DNA of 64,000 bases from CAVZTA01 sp963778025 (GCA_963778025.1 CAVZTA010000008.1:124001-188000); one strand, 5' to 3'. Shown: positions 51,849 through 61,134, counted from the stretch's first letter. Program-made: numbers and translations. Notes: generated by a model from the sequence alone, not told the origin.

Positions 51849-53150
51849 ATGGGCGTCAGGGTCACGGTCGTCGGCGGTGGCAGCACGTACACCCCCGAGC
51901 TCGTCGAGGGGTTCGTGCGTCGCTACGACCGGCTGCCGGTCGACGAGCTCGTCCTCCACGACATCGACGCGGAGCGGCTCAGCATCGTCGGCGGTCTCGC
52001 GGACCGGATGGCCGACAAGGCCGACTCCCCCACCCGGATCGTGCAGACCACATCTCGCGACGAGGCGCTCGACGGCGCCGACTTCGTGATCATCCAGCTG
52101 CGGGTCGGTGGACAGGCGGCGCGGCTCATCGACGAGACACTGCCGCCCACGTTCGGGACCATCGGTCAGGAGACCACCGGGGCAGGCGGTCTCGCGAAGG
52201 CGCTGCGCACCGTGCCGGTCGTGCTCGAGCTCGCCGAGGAGGCGGCCCGTCGAGCGGCGCCGGGGGCCTGGATCCTGGACTTCACCAACCCGGTCGGCAT
52301 CGTCACCCAGGCGCTGCTCGACGAGGGGCACCGCGCGATCGGGCTGTGCAACGTCGCGATCGGCTTCCAGCGCGACCTCGCGAAGCGGTTCGGGGTCGAG
52401 CCCGAGCGCGTCCAGCTGGAGCACGTCGGGCTCAACCACCTGACGTGGGAACGCCGGGTGCTCGTCGACGGCGAGGACCGCCTGCCGTCGCTCATGGATG
52501 CCGACGCGGAGTCGATCGCCCGTCAGGTCCGATTGCCGGTGGAGCTCATCCGGGCGCTGCGCCAGATCCCCTCGTACTACCTGCGCTACTTCTACGCCTT
52601 CCCCACGGTCCTCGAGGAGCAGCGGAGCGGGCACACCCGGGCGCAGGAGGTCATCGACATCGAGCGCGAGCTGCTCACGATGTACCGCGACCCGTCACTC
52701 GCGGAGAAGCCGGAGCTCCTCGCCCGTCGCGGCGGCGCCCACTACAGCGAGGCTGCGGCGCAGCTGATCGCCTCCCTGTACACCGACAAGGGCGACATCC
52801 AGGTCGTCAACATCCGCAACGATGGCGCGATGCCCGACCTGCCGGCGTCAGCCGTAGTCGAGGTCGCGGCACGGATCGGGCGCGATGGCGCCGTGCCGCT
52901 GCCCCTCGAGCCGCTGGAGCCCGATCAGCGCGGCCTCGTCCAGGCGATCAAGGCGTTCGAGGAGCTGGCGATCAAAGCCGCGGTGACCGGCGACCGGGCG
53001 ATCGCCCTGCGGGCGCTGCTCGGGCACCCGCTCATCCCGGGCTACGAGGTCGCGGCACCGCTCCTGGACGCCCTCCTCGACGCGCACCGGGCGCACCTGC
53101 CGCGGTTCTTCGCGGGATCGGCCTCGGTCGCGGCGTCAGCCTCGGCCTGA
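51849..53150 (+). CDS. Glycoside hydrolase family 4 (6-phospho-beta-glucosidase-like)
   Basis: A 433-aa NAD+- and Mn2+-dependent glycosidase. GGAGG at 51839. Rossmann motif TVVGGGSTYTPELVEGFVRR (residues 6-25), FVIIQLRVGGQAARLIDETL, GQETTGAGGLAKALRTVPVV, WILDFTNPVGIVTQALL, metal-binding Cys in IGLCNVAIG (about 165-173) and His in EHVGLNHLTW (about 192-201). GH4 hydrolyses by oxidation at C3. Many act on 6-phosphosugars, but with no PTS here an unphosphorylated or kinase-activated substrate is plausible. Confidence 0.9.
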   Translation: MGVRVTVVGGGSTYTPELVEGFVRRYDRLPVDELVLHDIDAERLSIVGGLADRMADKADSPTRIVQTTSRDEALDGADFVIIQLRVGGQAARLIDETLPPTFGTIGQETTGAGGLAKALRTVPVVLELAEEAARRAAPGAWILDFTNPVGIVTQALLDEGHRAIGLCNVAIGFQRDLAKRFGVEPERVQLEHVGLNHLTWERRVLVDGEDRLPSLMDADAESIARQVRLPVELIRALRQIPSYYLRYFYAFPTVLEEQRSGHTRAQEVIDIERELLTMYRDPSLAEKPELLARRGGAHYSEAAAQLIASLYTDKGDIQVVNIRNDGAMPDLPASAVVEVAARIGRDGAVPLPLEPLEPDQRGLVQAIKAFEELAIKAAVTGDRAIALRALLGHPLIPGYEVAAPLLDALLDAHRAHLPRFFAGSASVAASASA

Positions 53151-53185
53151 CCGGGCCAGCCCCCGGTCTGTCGCGCGACCGGTCG

Positions 53186-53545
53186 TCACAGCGGGCGCGG
53201 TTCGAGCGGCACGTCCCAGTGCGCCTGGAGGAGCTCGAAGCGGCGCGCCTCCTCCCGCTTGAACGTCTCCTGGTCGGGGAACAGGCGCTTCGCGATCTCG
53301 GCCTCGCTGTGCGACTCCATCGCCGCCCAGTCGCGGTACGTGATCGAGACGAGCACGTCCCAGTCGGCGCGGCCATCGCCGTGGAACCGCGGCGTCCACA
53401 TCCGGACGTCCGTGAACCGGCCCGCCTCGAGCTGCTCCTGGAGGACCGGCCAGTGGTTCTTGCGGAAGAGGCTCACGAACTCGTCGTGGGCGCCCCAGCG
53501 CGTGACGTAGAAGTACAGGACCTGGACGGGCTCGCTGTCGGTCAT
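53186..53545 (-). CDS. Small dimeric alpha-beta-barrel (NIPSNAP-like) protein
   Basis: A 119-aa protein: VQVLYFYVTRWGAHDEFVSL, FRKNHWPVLQEQLEAGRFTD, WDVLVSITYRDWAAMESHSE, FKREEARRFELLQAHWDVPL. The strand/helix order suits a ferredoxin-like barrel related to NIPSNAP/ABM. Function unknown. It lies 15 bp downstream of the decarboxylase gene on the same strand, so probably cotranscribed. Confidence 0.6.
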   Translation of the reverse strand: MTDSEPVQVLYFYVTRWGAHDEFVSLFRKNHWPVLQEQLEAGRFTDVRMWTPRFHGDGRADWDVLVSITYRDWAAMESHSEAEIAKRLFPDQETFKREEARRFELLQAHWDVPLEPRPL

Positions 53546-53560
53546 GGACGCCTCCTGGGT

Positions 53561-55078
53561 TCAGACATGGATGCGGGCGGCCTCGCGGCGCAGGAGCTCC
53601 CACGCGCGCTCGACGTGGCGGTCCTCGGTGCGCAGGTTGCCGACGGCGAGCCGGATGGTGAATCCGTCGCGCAGCCTCGTGTGCGACAGGAAGATCTCGC
53701 CGGTCGCGTTGACGGCGGCCATGAGGGCCTCGTTCGCGCGATCGAGGCGGTCCCGGACCCCCGGCTCGTCGGCGGTCGCGGCGAGGTCGGCGGGACGGTA
53801 GCGGAAGCAGACCGTCCCGAACGGCACGGGGGCCAGGCGTTGCCAGTCGGGATCCGCATCGACCCAGGCCGCGAACCGCTGCGCCATCGCGATGTGCGCC
53901 TCGATCCGCTGGCGAAGACCGTCGATGCCGAACCAGCGCAGGTGGATCCACAGCTTGAGCGCGCGGAAGCGGCGGCCGAGCTGCGGCTGGTACTCGTTGT
54001 AGTCGCGGACGGGGCTCGTCCGGTCGAGGGTCCTCAGGTATTCGGGGCGAAGGCTGAACGCCTGATGGAGGGCGTCCATGCGCTGCGTCACCAGCAAGGA
54101 CGCGTCGAGCGGCACGAACAGCCACTTGTGCGGATTGACGACGATCGAGTCGGCGCGCTCCCAGCCCGCGAACGCCGCACGCCGTTCCGGGATGAGCGCG
54201 ACCGGTCCCGCGTATGCCGCATCGACGTGCAGCCACAGGCCTTCGCGTTCGGCGATCCGGGCGATCTCGTCGACGGGATCGATCGCCGTCGAGGACGTGG
54301 TGCCGATCGTCGCGACGATGGCGACCGGCGTCCGGCCGGCTGCGCGGTCGTCGGCGATCGCGCGCTCCAGGGCGGCGGCGTCCATCGCGTAGTCGACGTC
54401 GGTCGGGATCTTCACCACCGATGCGCGCCCGAGACCGAGCGTCATGCACGCCTTCTCGATCGAGCTGTGCGCCTGCTCGGAGGCGTAGACGCGCGGCGCT
54501 CGGACGTCCCGGCCGGCCAGTCCGCCGGCAGCCGCGTCGAGGCCCCCGGTCTCACGGGCCGCGGCGAGCGCGATGAGCGTCGACGTCGAGGCGGTATCGG
54601 TGATGAGGCCGTCGAACGATCCCGGCAGGCCCAGCGCCTGGCGAAGCCAGCCGACGACCACGCCCTCCAGCTCGGTGCCCACGGGCGACGTCCGCCACAG
54701 CATCGGGTTCTGGCCGAGCGCCGCCGTGAGCAGCTCGCCCAGGATCCCCGGACCCGAGGCGCTGGTCGAGAAGTACGCGAAGAAGCCCGGGTGCTGCCAG
54801 TGTGTGAGGTTGGGCAGGATCAGGCGCTCGACGTCCTCGAGGATCGCGTCCAGCGGTTCGCCGTGCTCCGGCGGCACGGCCGGGAACAGCGGGCCGATGG
54901 AGCCAGGCTCGACCGGCGGGAACACGGGGCGAGCCTCGACCGTGGCGAGGTAGTCCGCGAGCAGGTCCACGGCGCGATGCGCGGCGTCACGGAACGTCTC
55001 GGGATCCATGTCGCCGGCCGGGCTCGCGGTGCGCTCCAACGCGATCGGCTCGGCGGGCGGGTCGGGGTCCAGGGACAT
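53561..55078 (-). CDS. Aromatic-L-amino-acid/tryptophan decarboxylase-like (group II PLP decarboxylase)
   Basis: A 505-aa PLP enzyme. LPNLTHWQHPGFFAYFSTSA near residue 88, GLITDTASTSTLIALAAARE, SEQAHSSIEKACMTLGLG, ATIGTTSSTAIDPVDEIARI, LHVDAAYAGPVALIPERR (cofactor Asp) and the lysine in VVNPHKWLFVPLDASLL (about 317). Complete C-terminal domain. Decarboxylates an aromatic L-amino acid (Trp, Phe, Tyr or DOPA). The exact substrate cannot be fixed. Confidence 0.9.
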   Translation of the reverse strand: MSLDPDPPAEPIALERTASPAGDMDPETFRDAAHRAVDLLADYLATVEARPVFPPVEPGSIGPLFPAVPPEHGEPLDAILEDVERLILPNLTHWQHPGFFAYFSTSASGPGILGELLTAALGQNPMLWRTSPVGTELEGVVVGWLRQALGLPGSFDGLITDTASTSTLIALAAARETGGLDAAAGGLAGRDVRAPRVYASEQAHSSIEKACMTLGLGRASVVKIPTDVDYAMDAAALERAIADDRAAGRTPVAIVATIGTTSSTAIDPVDEIARIAEREGLWLHVDAAYAGPVALIPERRAAFAGWERADSIVVNPHKWLFVPLDASLLVTQRMDALHQAFSLRPEYLRTLDRTSPVRDYNEYQPQLGRRFRALKLWIHLRWFGIDGLRQRIEAHIAMAQRFAAWVDADPDWQRLAPVPFGTVCFRYRPADLAATADEPGVRDRLDRANEALMAAVNATGEIFLSHTRLRDGFTIRLAVGNLRTEDRHVERAWELLRREAARIHV

Positions 55079-55228
55079 GGCCGGAGTCTACGTGTCGTCG
55101 TCGATGGGCCTGGCGCAGACGGCCCCGCGGCATCAGCCGCGGGGCCGTGGCATCCCCCTGGGCCCGTGCGGATGCAGACCCAGCGCCGGCGAACGTCGAT
55201 ACGCCGGGCGCGCGCGGTCCGGTTTCGC

Positions 55229-56343
55229 TCAGCCCTGGACGGAGGTGCCGACCTCCGAGAGGATCGAGCTCACCTGCGTGCCCAGGAAGATGAGGGCCAC
55301 GAATCCGAAGATGACGACGAGCGCGATGATGAGCAGGCAGCCGAGGATGACGGCGGTGTTCCCGGATCCGTAGGGCTGGACCACGGCCGTGCTCGCGAAC
55401 CGGTCGTGAAGCCCTTGCTTGGTCGGGCTCATGGCGGTCGTGATGAGCAGGACGATCGTCCACAGGAACAAGCCGGTGCTGGCCACCACGGCGAGCGCTG
55501 GGATGAAGCCCAGCAGCTGGACGAACTCGCCATAGCCGATCCAGCGGCGGACCGCCTGCGGCGGCGTCAGCGTGCGCCCGGTCGCGGCATCACCCAGCTG
55601 CAGCTTCAGGAGCTTCATGCCCGGTGTGGCGCGCCAGCCGCTGCTCCAGAAGGCGATGAAGTAGAGGGCGCTCGCGCCCACGGTGATGATCAGCGCGATC
55701 GGTGAGACGGCGACGTTGCCGGGACGGCGCGGATCGAAGGCGCCGGCGATGCTCGCCGCGAACGGCGCCGTGACGATCGAGGTCACGATGCCCAGCAGGA
55801 TCGCATCGATGATGTACGCGACGACGCGGGCGAGCGTGCTGGCGTACACGAGGCCCGCGACACCGGGGCCGGCGGGGATGACGGTCTCGGGCGGCGCCCA
55901 TGCCATCGCCGGTGCAGCCGCAGGCGGGGCGCCGTAGGGCGGTTGCGTGCCGTAGGGCGGTTGCGTGCCGTAGGGCGGTGGTGCCGTAGGGCGGCGGTGC
56001 GCCGTCGGGCGGCGGTGCGCCGTACGGGGGTTGGGCGGGCGGTGGTGCCCCGTAGGCGGGTGGTGCGCCGTAGGGGGACGTGGCGTCGGGCGGCGGTGCG
56101 CCATAGGCCGGCGGCGGTTCGCCGTATGCGGGCGGTGCGGCGTCCGGAGTCGGGGCGGCGTCCGGGGCGCCCGGCTCGCCGTAGCTCGTCTCGGGGTAGC
56201 CCGGCATGCGGCTCCTGCGGTGGCACCGCGGGCGGCGGTGTCGGCGGTGTCGGCGCTCCTCCGTCGCCCGGACCGGGGACCGGTGCGGTCGCGTCCTCGG
56301 GATCCGTGGGACCGGTCCCCTGCGCGTTCGGGTCCTGCGTCAT
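55229..56343 (-). CDS. RDD-family membrane protein with Pro/Tyr/Gly-rich arm (two frame breaks)
   Basis: ATG 56343 (GGGGAGGG upstream) gives TQDPNAQGTGPTDPEDATAP and a proline-rich arm. The arm changes frame near 56205 and 55985, inside repeats of APPPYG and TQPPYG units (the DNA repeat CGTAGGGCGGTTGCGTGC is tandem near 55935-55975). The C-terminal 200 residues are the RDD domain: LARVVAYIIDAILLGIVTSI with the R..D signature, WRATPGMKLLKLQL, and TKQGLHDRFASTAVV. Role unknown. RDD proteins may act in transport. Confidence 0.75.
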
Positions 56344-56560
56344 CGTGCCCTCCCCTCGCCTCGTCTGGCGCGTCGTGCGAATCCTAGACGTCCGGGTCGG
56401 GACTTCGTCGCGCGAGTGGACAGGACGAGGCCCCCGAGCCACACCGCCGGGGGAACGGAAGACTCGGGGACCTCGGCAGGGATAACGACGATCGGCCCGC
56501 GGCGTTGGGCCCTCGAGGTGTGCGCTACGCGACACTCGTGTCCGGTAGGCTGCGGTCGCG

Positions 56561-56779
56561 ATGCCGTCCCGCGCATTGATCGACCTGACCGACGCCGAGC
56601 TGCGGACCGCCCTCCGTGCCCAGGCCGAGCACGTGATCTACAGCTACACCGACCTGCTGCACGAGCTCGATCGCCGGGCCGCCCGTCGCGCGGCGCAGAC
56701 GGCGCTGCTGCTCGCCGGTGTGGCGGTCGTGCTCTCGGTCGTCGCGCTCATCGTGGGACTGGTCGCCCTGCGCGGCTGA
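56561..56779 (+). CDS. Small single-helix membrane protein
   Basis: A 72-aa protein from ATG 56561. A charged helix (LTDAELRTALRAQAEHVIYS, YTDLLHELDRRAARRAAQ) followed by one C-terminal transmembrane helix (about 46-70, ALLLAGVAVVLSVVALIVGL). Looks like a tail-anchored protein. Function unknown. Confidence 0.6.
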   Translation: MPSRALIDLTDAELRTALRAQAEHVIYSYTDLLHELDRRAARRAAQTALLLAGVAVVLSVVALIVGLVALRG

Positions 56780-56787
56780 GGGAGGGT

Positions 56788-56861
56788 CGGTGCCCCCGGC
56801 CGAGCCCGTCGCCGGCGCATCGGGGGGAATGCGCAGACGGGCAACATGACCGGGGGCACCG
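56788..56861. terminator. Nested perfect inverted repeat between convergent genes
   Basis: CGGTGCCCCCGG (56788-56799) pairs with CCGGGGGCACCG (56850-56861), 12 bp perfect. Inside it, GCCCGTC pairs with GACGGGC, and inside that GCGCAT pairs with ATGCGC around a CGGGGGGA loop. It lies where the small membrane gene (plus) and a minus-strand frame converge. A bidirectional terminator is likely, but a stable structured RNA is possible. Confidence 0.6.
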
Positions 56862-56881
56862 TCGAGTCTAGCCGGGTCCTG

Positions 56882-57235
56882 TCAAGCGCGCGTCCGCCAT
56901 CGAGGACGATTGGCTAGGGTGTCATCGCGCCACTTGAGCGCTTCGGCCGACGCCATCAACGGTCCGCGGCGCTCTCGCGGCCGCTCGATCGACGCCGCCT
57001 CGGACCGGAGTCGATCCGCCACGAGCGCTTGGGCAAGCTCCAGGGTCCGGCGAGCTGCATCGAGCCTGGCCGCTGACTCGGCGTAGGTCGCCGTCGTCAG
57101 CCATCGGTGCAGGAGATCGAGATCCGACAGCGATGCCTCGAGGGCGCCGCGTCGCGGATCTTCCTTCGGGGTGCAGCGAAGCTGTCGCACCAGCTCGTGC
57201 TGGACACCGACGACTTCTTCGACCCGGACTGCCAC
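56882..57235 (-). CDS. Hypothetical helical protein, tentative
   Basis: About 117 aa from GTG 57235: VRVEEVVGVQHELVRQLRCT, LEASLSDLDLLHRWLTTATY, ESAARLDAARRTLELAQALV and a basic tail. Composition and helix periodicity look like a real protein, but there is no recognised family, no clear ribosome site, and the frame is open further upstream. It might be a shadow. Confidence 0.35.
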   Translation of the reverse strand: MAVRVEEVVGVQHELVRQLRCTPKEDPRRGALEASLSDLDLLHRWLTTATYAESAARLDAARRTLELAQALVADRLRSEAASIERPRERRGPLMASAEALKWRDDTLANRPRWRTRA

Positions 57236-57546
57236 GGCCCCATCCTGCGTGCTGCGGGATCCAAGTCCATCGCAGGCACGGCCTGGACGCGACGGCAGGA
57301 TCACAGCCAGCGGCTGCGATCCCCGGCGGAGGAACGTGACGGGACAGGACTGCGACCGCCGGGGAACTTCGTCGGCACTCCCAAGACTGGACCATAGGCC
57401 CGCGAGCGCCGCGCCACCATGGGGAACAGGGGTACCCCGTGCGTGGCCGCTCTTCGGACGGTGCCGTCTCATCCGTTCGGACGGCTCGCGGTGAAGAAGT
57501 CGTGATCCTTCGGTTCACGCCCCGCTACGAGACGGCGCGACCCGCG
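57236..57546. other. 311-bp stretch without supported gene
   Basis: Between the tentative helical protein and the alpha/beta hydrolase stop. Several frames are open, but none shows conserved motifs. I see no repeat or strong hairpin. Confidence 0.4.
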
Positions 57547-58309
57547 TCAGTGCGCCTTCAGGAACGCGAGCAGCGTGCGGTTCAGCCACTCGGGCTGGTC
57601 CCAGCTCACGCCGTGGCCCGCACCCGTCGCGATCATCGCCTCGGCTCCCGGGATGCGGCTTGCGAGGTCCCGGACGACGTCGGGCGTGGCGAGCTCGTCG
57701 TGCTCGCCGGTGATCAGCAACACCGGGCACGCGATCTCACCTGCCCGATCGCGGGCGAGCGACCCGCCCCGGGCGATGATGCCGGACATCGCCCCCGACA
57801 CCGCCCGGGTCGTCTGACGGGCGTTGTCCTCGCCGTAAGCGCCGATGAAGTACTCGCGGAAGCCCTCCATGCCGGGCATCGGGTGGTCCACGATGTCGCC
57901 CAGCGCGGCGGCCATGCCGGCGGCCTCTTCGGGCAATGACCCGGCGGCGCCCCACGCGGCGACCGTCCGCGCCACGGTCGGCTCCTCGATCGCCATGAGC
58001 AGCGCGACCTCGCCGCCATCGCTGAACCCGACGAGGTGTGCCGGACCGCCGATGACCTCGTTGACGAAGCTCGCGAAGGTGCGCGCGTCGTCCTCGTAGT
58101 AGTCGGGCGTGTAGGCCCGCGGGATCGGCTCCGACCGGCCGGATCCGGGCAGGTCTGCGGCGACCACCCGGAAGTCGGGCGACAGCGCGTCGATGACGCT
58201 CGTCATCTCTTCGATGCGGCCGCCGAGCCCGGGCAGGAGGAGGACGGGATCCCCGGAGCCGTGACTCCTCATAGCGGATGCGCACCGGTGCGCGTTCGAA
58301 CCACGCCAT
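57547..58309 (-). CDS. Alpha/beta hydrolase (one frame break)
   Basis: ATG 58309 gives MAWFERAPVRIRYEE. After one extra T near 58268 it continues as HGSGDPVLLLPGLGGRIEEM, VVAADLPGSGRSEPIPRAYT, and the nucleophile elbow in HLVGFSDGGEVALLMAIEEP (Ser about residue 107). Then come ITGEHDELATPDVVRDLASR (acid) and GAGHGVSWDQPEWLNRTLLA (catalytic His). All triad positions are present. Length about 254 aa. Esterase or lipase-like. The substrate is unknown. Confidence 0.82.
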
Positions 58310-58412
58310 CGAATCGATCCTACGTGGCGGGCGTCTGGCGGCGTCCATCGGCGTACCTGAGACGCCCTGCGGTGCGTCCTGAGCGACGCACGGCCCGGCT
58401 AAGCTGCTCGAC

Positions 58413-58835
58413 ATGCGATTCGAGAAGTCGATCGAGATCGAGGCTCCCCAGCAGCGCGTGTGGGACGTCCTCAGCGCCATCGAGGCGTGGCCGCAGCGCA
58501 TCGAGACCGTCGACGTCGTCGAGCTCCTGACGCCGGCCCCGTTGACCAGGGGTAGCCGCGTGCGGCTCAAGCAGCCGAAGCTCCCCGAGGGCACCTGGGA
58601 CATCACGGTCTGGGATGCGCCGTCCTACTTCGAGTGGACGCAGCGGTCGAGCGGCATCACAACCGTCGCGGGGCACCGCGTCGAAGCGCTGGGAGCGGGC
58701 CGGTCACGTCTGACGCTGACACTCGAGATGCGCGGTCTGCTCTTCTCGATCATCGGCCGGTTCTACAAGGACCTGACCAACCGCTACATGGCCCTCGAAG
58801 CCGAGGGCATGAAGCGGGCAGCCGAATCGGCCTGA
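58413..58835 (+). CDS. SRPBCC (START/polyketide cyclase-like) protein
   Basis: A 140-aa protein: MRFEKSIEIEAPQQRVWDVL, WPQRIETVDVVELLTPAPLT, VRLKQPKLPEGTWDITVWDA, FYKDLTNRYMALEAEGMKRA. A typical single SRPBCC helix-grip fold binding a hydrophobic ligand. It is divergent from the alpha/beta hydrolase, with 103 bp between starts. Confidence 0.82.
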   Translation: MRFEKSIEIEAPQQRVWDVLSAIEAWPQRIETVDVVELLTPAPLTRGSRVRLKQPKLPEGTWDITVWDAPSYFEWTQRSSGITTVAGHRVEALGAGRSRLTLTLEMRGLLFSIIGRFYKDLTNRYMALEAEGMKRAAESA

Positions 58836-58933
58836 GCACGGGCAGTGGTCCTGACGCCGCCAGGAAGCCCGGCGGGATACGAGATCGAGGACCGCTATCG
58901 GGACGAGTGCGAGGCGTGGAGGTTCGAGTGTCG

Positions 58934-59339
58934 ATGAGACGGGCCATCGCCGCGCTGGTCGTCGTCCTCATCGCGGCCTGCAGCAGCGGCAGCGAGATCG
59001 CGACGCCGGCGCCCGCGATCCCGGCTGGGCCGACCCCGATGAGCGCTCTGTCCCAGATGGAGATGGTGTTCATCGGATCTCCGCGAGAAGCGGAGATCCG
59101 CGCGCTGCTCGACACGGTGCTCGCGGACCATGGTCTGCCAGCGACCGAGGCGAACTACCAGAAGGCGGGCGATGCGCTCGTGGCTACGCGGATCAGCGCC
59201 GTCGAGGCAGGTTGTCCAGAGTCTCAGTGCTCCGAGATGGCCGTCCTCGGGTATCTCGCGCAGGGGAAGCTCAAGGACGTCACAGCTCGAGGAGGCGATC
59301 GCCCAGGCATCCGCCGCTCTGGCGAAGGGCGACGGCTGA
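58934..59339 (+). CDS. Small lipoprotein, unknown function (one frame break)
   Basis: ATG 58934 (or GTG 58928) gives a signal peptide with lipobox VLIAAC, then PMSALSQMEMVFIGSPREAE, IRALLDTVLADHGLPATEAN, YQKAGDALVATRISAVEAGC and PESQCSEMAVLGYLAQGKLK. After a break near 59283, QLEEAIAQASAALAKGDG to TGA 59337. About 134 aa. Two cysteines in C-P-E-S-Q-C may form a disulfide. Function unknown. Confidence 0.65.
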
Positions 59340-59541
59340 GGCACCGTCCAAGCGTCACCCATCGGCGACTCATCTGGGCGACAGCGGTGGTGACGGGGGG
59401 CTGCGACCGCCGCGAGGCGCTGGAGATACATGCGGCTGCGACCATGCCGCGCGAAACGCGTGGACCGTCACACACGACACCCCACGCGAGAGGTCGACGA
59501 GAGCGAAGAGACGGTGACGTGGTGTCGCGACGAGCCGCCAC

Positions 59542-59904
59542 GTGCCGTGGTCGGCGCTGCCATCGAAGGCCAAGGCGTGGCGCCTCGTCCACGCGACCTG
59601 GTCGGTCGCCCAGCTCGCCTGTCTCGGCTACATCTGGGCGTCAGCCGTGGCAGGGCGTCGTGACGCGGCTGTCTGGGCGAGCATCGCATTCGTGTCCGCC
59701 GAAGGCGGCGCGCTCGTCATCGGTGGCGGCGACTGTCCCGTCGGTCGGCTCCAGGCCGACTGGGGCGATCCCGTGCCGTTCTTCGAGCTCGTGCTGCCGC
59801 CTCGCGCGGCGAAGGCGGCGATCCCAGCGCTCGCGATCGCGTCCGTCGTCGGTATCGCCTTGATCGCGTTGCTACCACCCGGGCTCGTTCGGCGATCCCG
59901 TTGA
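59542..59904 (+). CDS. Small polytopic membrane protein
   Basis: A 120-aa protein from GTG 59542: WRLVHATWSVAQLACLGYIW, ASIAFVSAEGGALVIGGGDC, PVGRLQADWGDPVPFFELVL, PPRAAKAAIPALAIASVVGI. Three to four helices with a conserved G-x-C-P-V-G...GDPVPFFEL loop. Seen as a hypothetical (DUF2784-like) family. Function unknown. Confidence 0.65.
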   Translation: MPWSALPSKAKAWRLVHATWSVAQLACLGYIWASAVAGRRDAAVWASIAFVSAEGGALVIGGGDCPVGRLQADWGDPVPFFELVLPPRAAKAAIPALAIASVVGIALIALLPPGLVRRSR

Positions 59905-60029
59905 AGGCGTCGACCGAGACGGTATGAGCAGGTCTTGTCGAGCCGGCACGCGACGCGGGGTTAACAGGTTACGGGCTTCGCTCCGCTGTGCCACGTCGTA
60001 CCGCTGTTCGGGTAGGTGACGGCGAGATA

Positions 60030-60057
60030 GAAGCCCGCCCCCAAGAGGGCGGGCTTC
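60030..60057 (+). terminator. Strong hairpin terminator
   Basis: GAAGCCCGCCC (60030-60040) and GGGCGGGCTTC (60047-60057) form a perfect 11-bp stem with a 6-nt loop. It lies between the plus-strand small membrane gene and the minus-strand secreted-protein gene stop (60093), and could end both transcripts. Confidence 0.7.
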
Positions 60058-60092
60058 GTCATGCAGCGCGCGCCGGTCGCGCGCTCACGCCC

Positions 60093-60828
60093 TCAACGGA
60101 AGGACGACGTGTCCATGAAGCAGGCGGGCGGACCATCTTCCGGCGCGAAGCACCGGCTGTTGATGTGGAATCGCCACGAGTACTTGAAGGGCTTCCCGTC
60201 GGCCCGTCGGCCGACGATGGAGCCCTGGTCGCCGAACGCGTTGCCCCGCGTGCCTGACCCCAACCGGTCGTTGTCGTTGCCGCTGTAGTTGGCCGTTCCC
60301 ACGAGCGGCGTGTCGCCCGCGTCGGTATCGGTACACGGACCGACCAGTGGCGCGTCGTCAACCATGGGCCAGATCTCAGCGTCGAGACCCTTGGCCGCCT
60401 GGTAGAAGACGATCGCTCCCTGCCCGGTCTCCTTCTGCTGCGTCTCGATCGGGTCGTTCCCTTCGGGGAAACCCGAGGCCGGATCGGGCGGGAACGGCGG
60501 CTCGGGTCCGACCTCGCCGCCCTCGAGCCCAGGCGTCGTGATCGGCTTGCCATTGGATGACGGCCAGCTCCCAGGCGACGACGTCCGGGGTGCAGTAGTC
60601 CGCCCGCGTCGTGTTGACGAGGATCACCAGTCCGCGCTCCTCATCCGGGAACGCGATGGTGAAGTGCTCCTCGAACCGCTCCGGTGGCGCGGCCGCCACG
60701 GGCGCGGCCAGCGCCATCAGCAGCAGCGCGGTGCCGATCATCGCCGGGGGCATCACCCGCCGCTTCTTCGTGGCGACTGCCGCGGAAGCGGCAGACGTCG
60801 GCGCGGGTATCGACGGACCTCGAGTCAT
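60093..60828 (-). CDS. Secreted protein of unknown function (one frame break)
   Basis: ATG 60828 gives a signal peptide (RRVMPPAMIGTALLLMALAA, PVAAA). Then PPERFEEHFTIAFPDEERGL, VILVNTTRADYCTPDVVAWE, and after a break near 60545, LEGGEVGPEPPFPPDPASGF, GQGAIVFYQAAKGLDAEIWP, ANYSGNDNDRLGSGTRGNAF, GDQGSIVGRRADGKPFKYSW and RFHINSRCFAPEDGPPACFM. About 244 aa, soluble and extracytoplasmic, with three to four cysteines. Not assigned to a known family. Confidence 0.65.
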
Positions 60829-61134
60829 CGGTCGCTTCCCTCTCAGCGTCCAGCCACGACGGGACGCTCTTGGGCTGAGCGGTTGCCCGGCATGGCACTG
60901 CCACGATAGGCATCGAGCGTCTCGGCGCCGCGGCGAGGGAGCGGGAACGCCCCAGGCCCGGACGGCGCACCTCGGTTCGATCGACGAGGTGATCGAGGTA
61001 CAGCCGAGGATGACGGCCCTCTGGATCGCTCCGGGAGGGCCGTTTCACGTTCATGATAGTGAAGGCTTGGTACGAACCTTGACTCCCATCCATCGAGCCG
61101 TACAAGGCCGAAGAGCATCGCCAAGGCGATCGAC
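60829..61134. other. 306-bp intergenic region with one hairpin
   Basis: Upstream of the secreted-protein gene and downstream of the MerR gene stop, both on the minus strand. It holds the hairpin at 61013-61043. No gene is supported. Confidence 0.5.
61013..61043 (-). terminator. Hairpin downstream of the MerR gene
   Basis: ACGGCCCTC (61013-61021) and GAGGGCCGT (61035-61043) form a perfect 9-bp stem with a 13-nt loop, about 90 bp past the MerR stop in the minus direction. Confidence 0.5.

Noticed and set aside
52346..55705. A 1119-codon plus-strand open frame
   Set aside because: Overlaps GH4 in another frame and runs antisense to the decarboxylase. No conserved motif.
55930..55990. Short tandem CGTAGGGCGGTTGCGTGC units as a CRISPR or VNTR regulatory array
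   Set aside because: They are in-frame coding repeats for TQPPYG units in the RDD protein's proline-rich arm.
57439..57939. A plus-strand protein opposite the alpha/beta hydrolase
   Set aside because: The minus strand has complete Ser-Asp-His triad motifs, while the plus frame shows only shadow composition.
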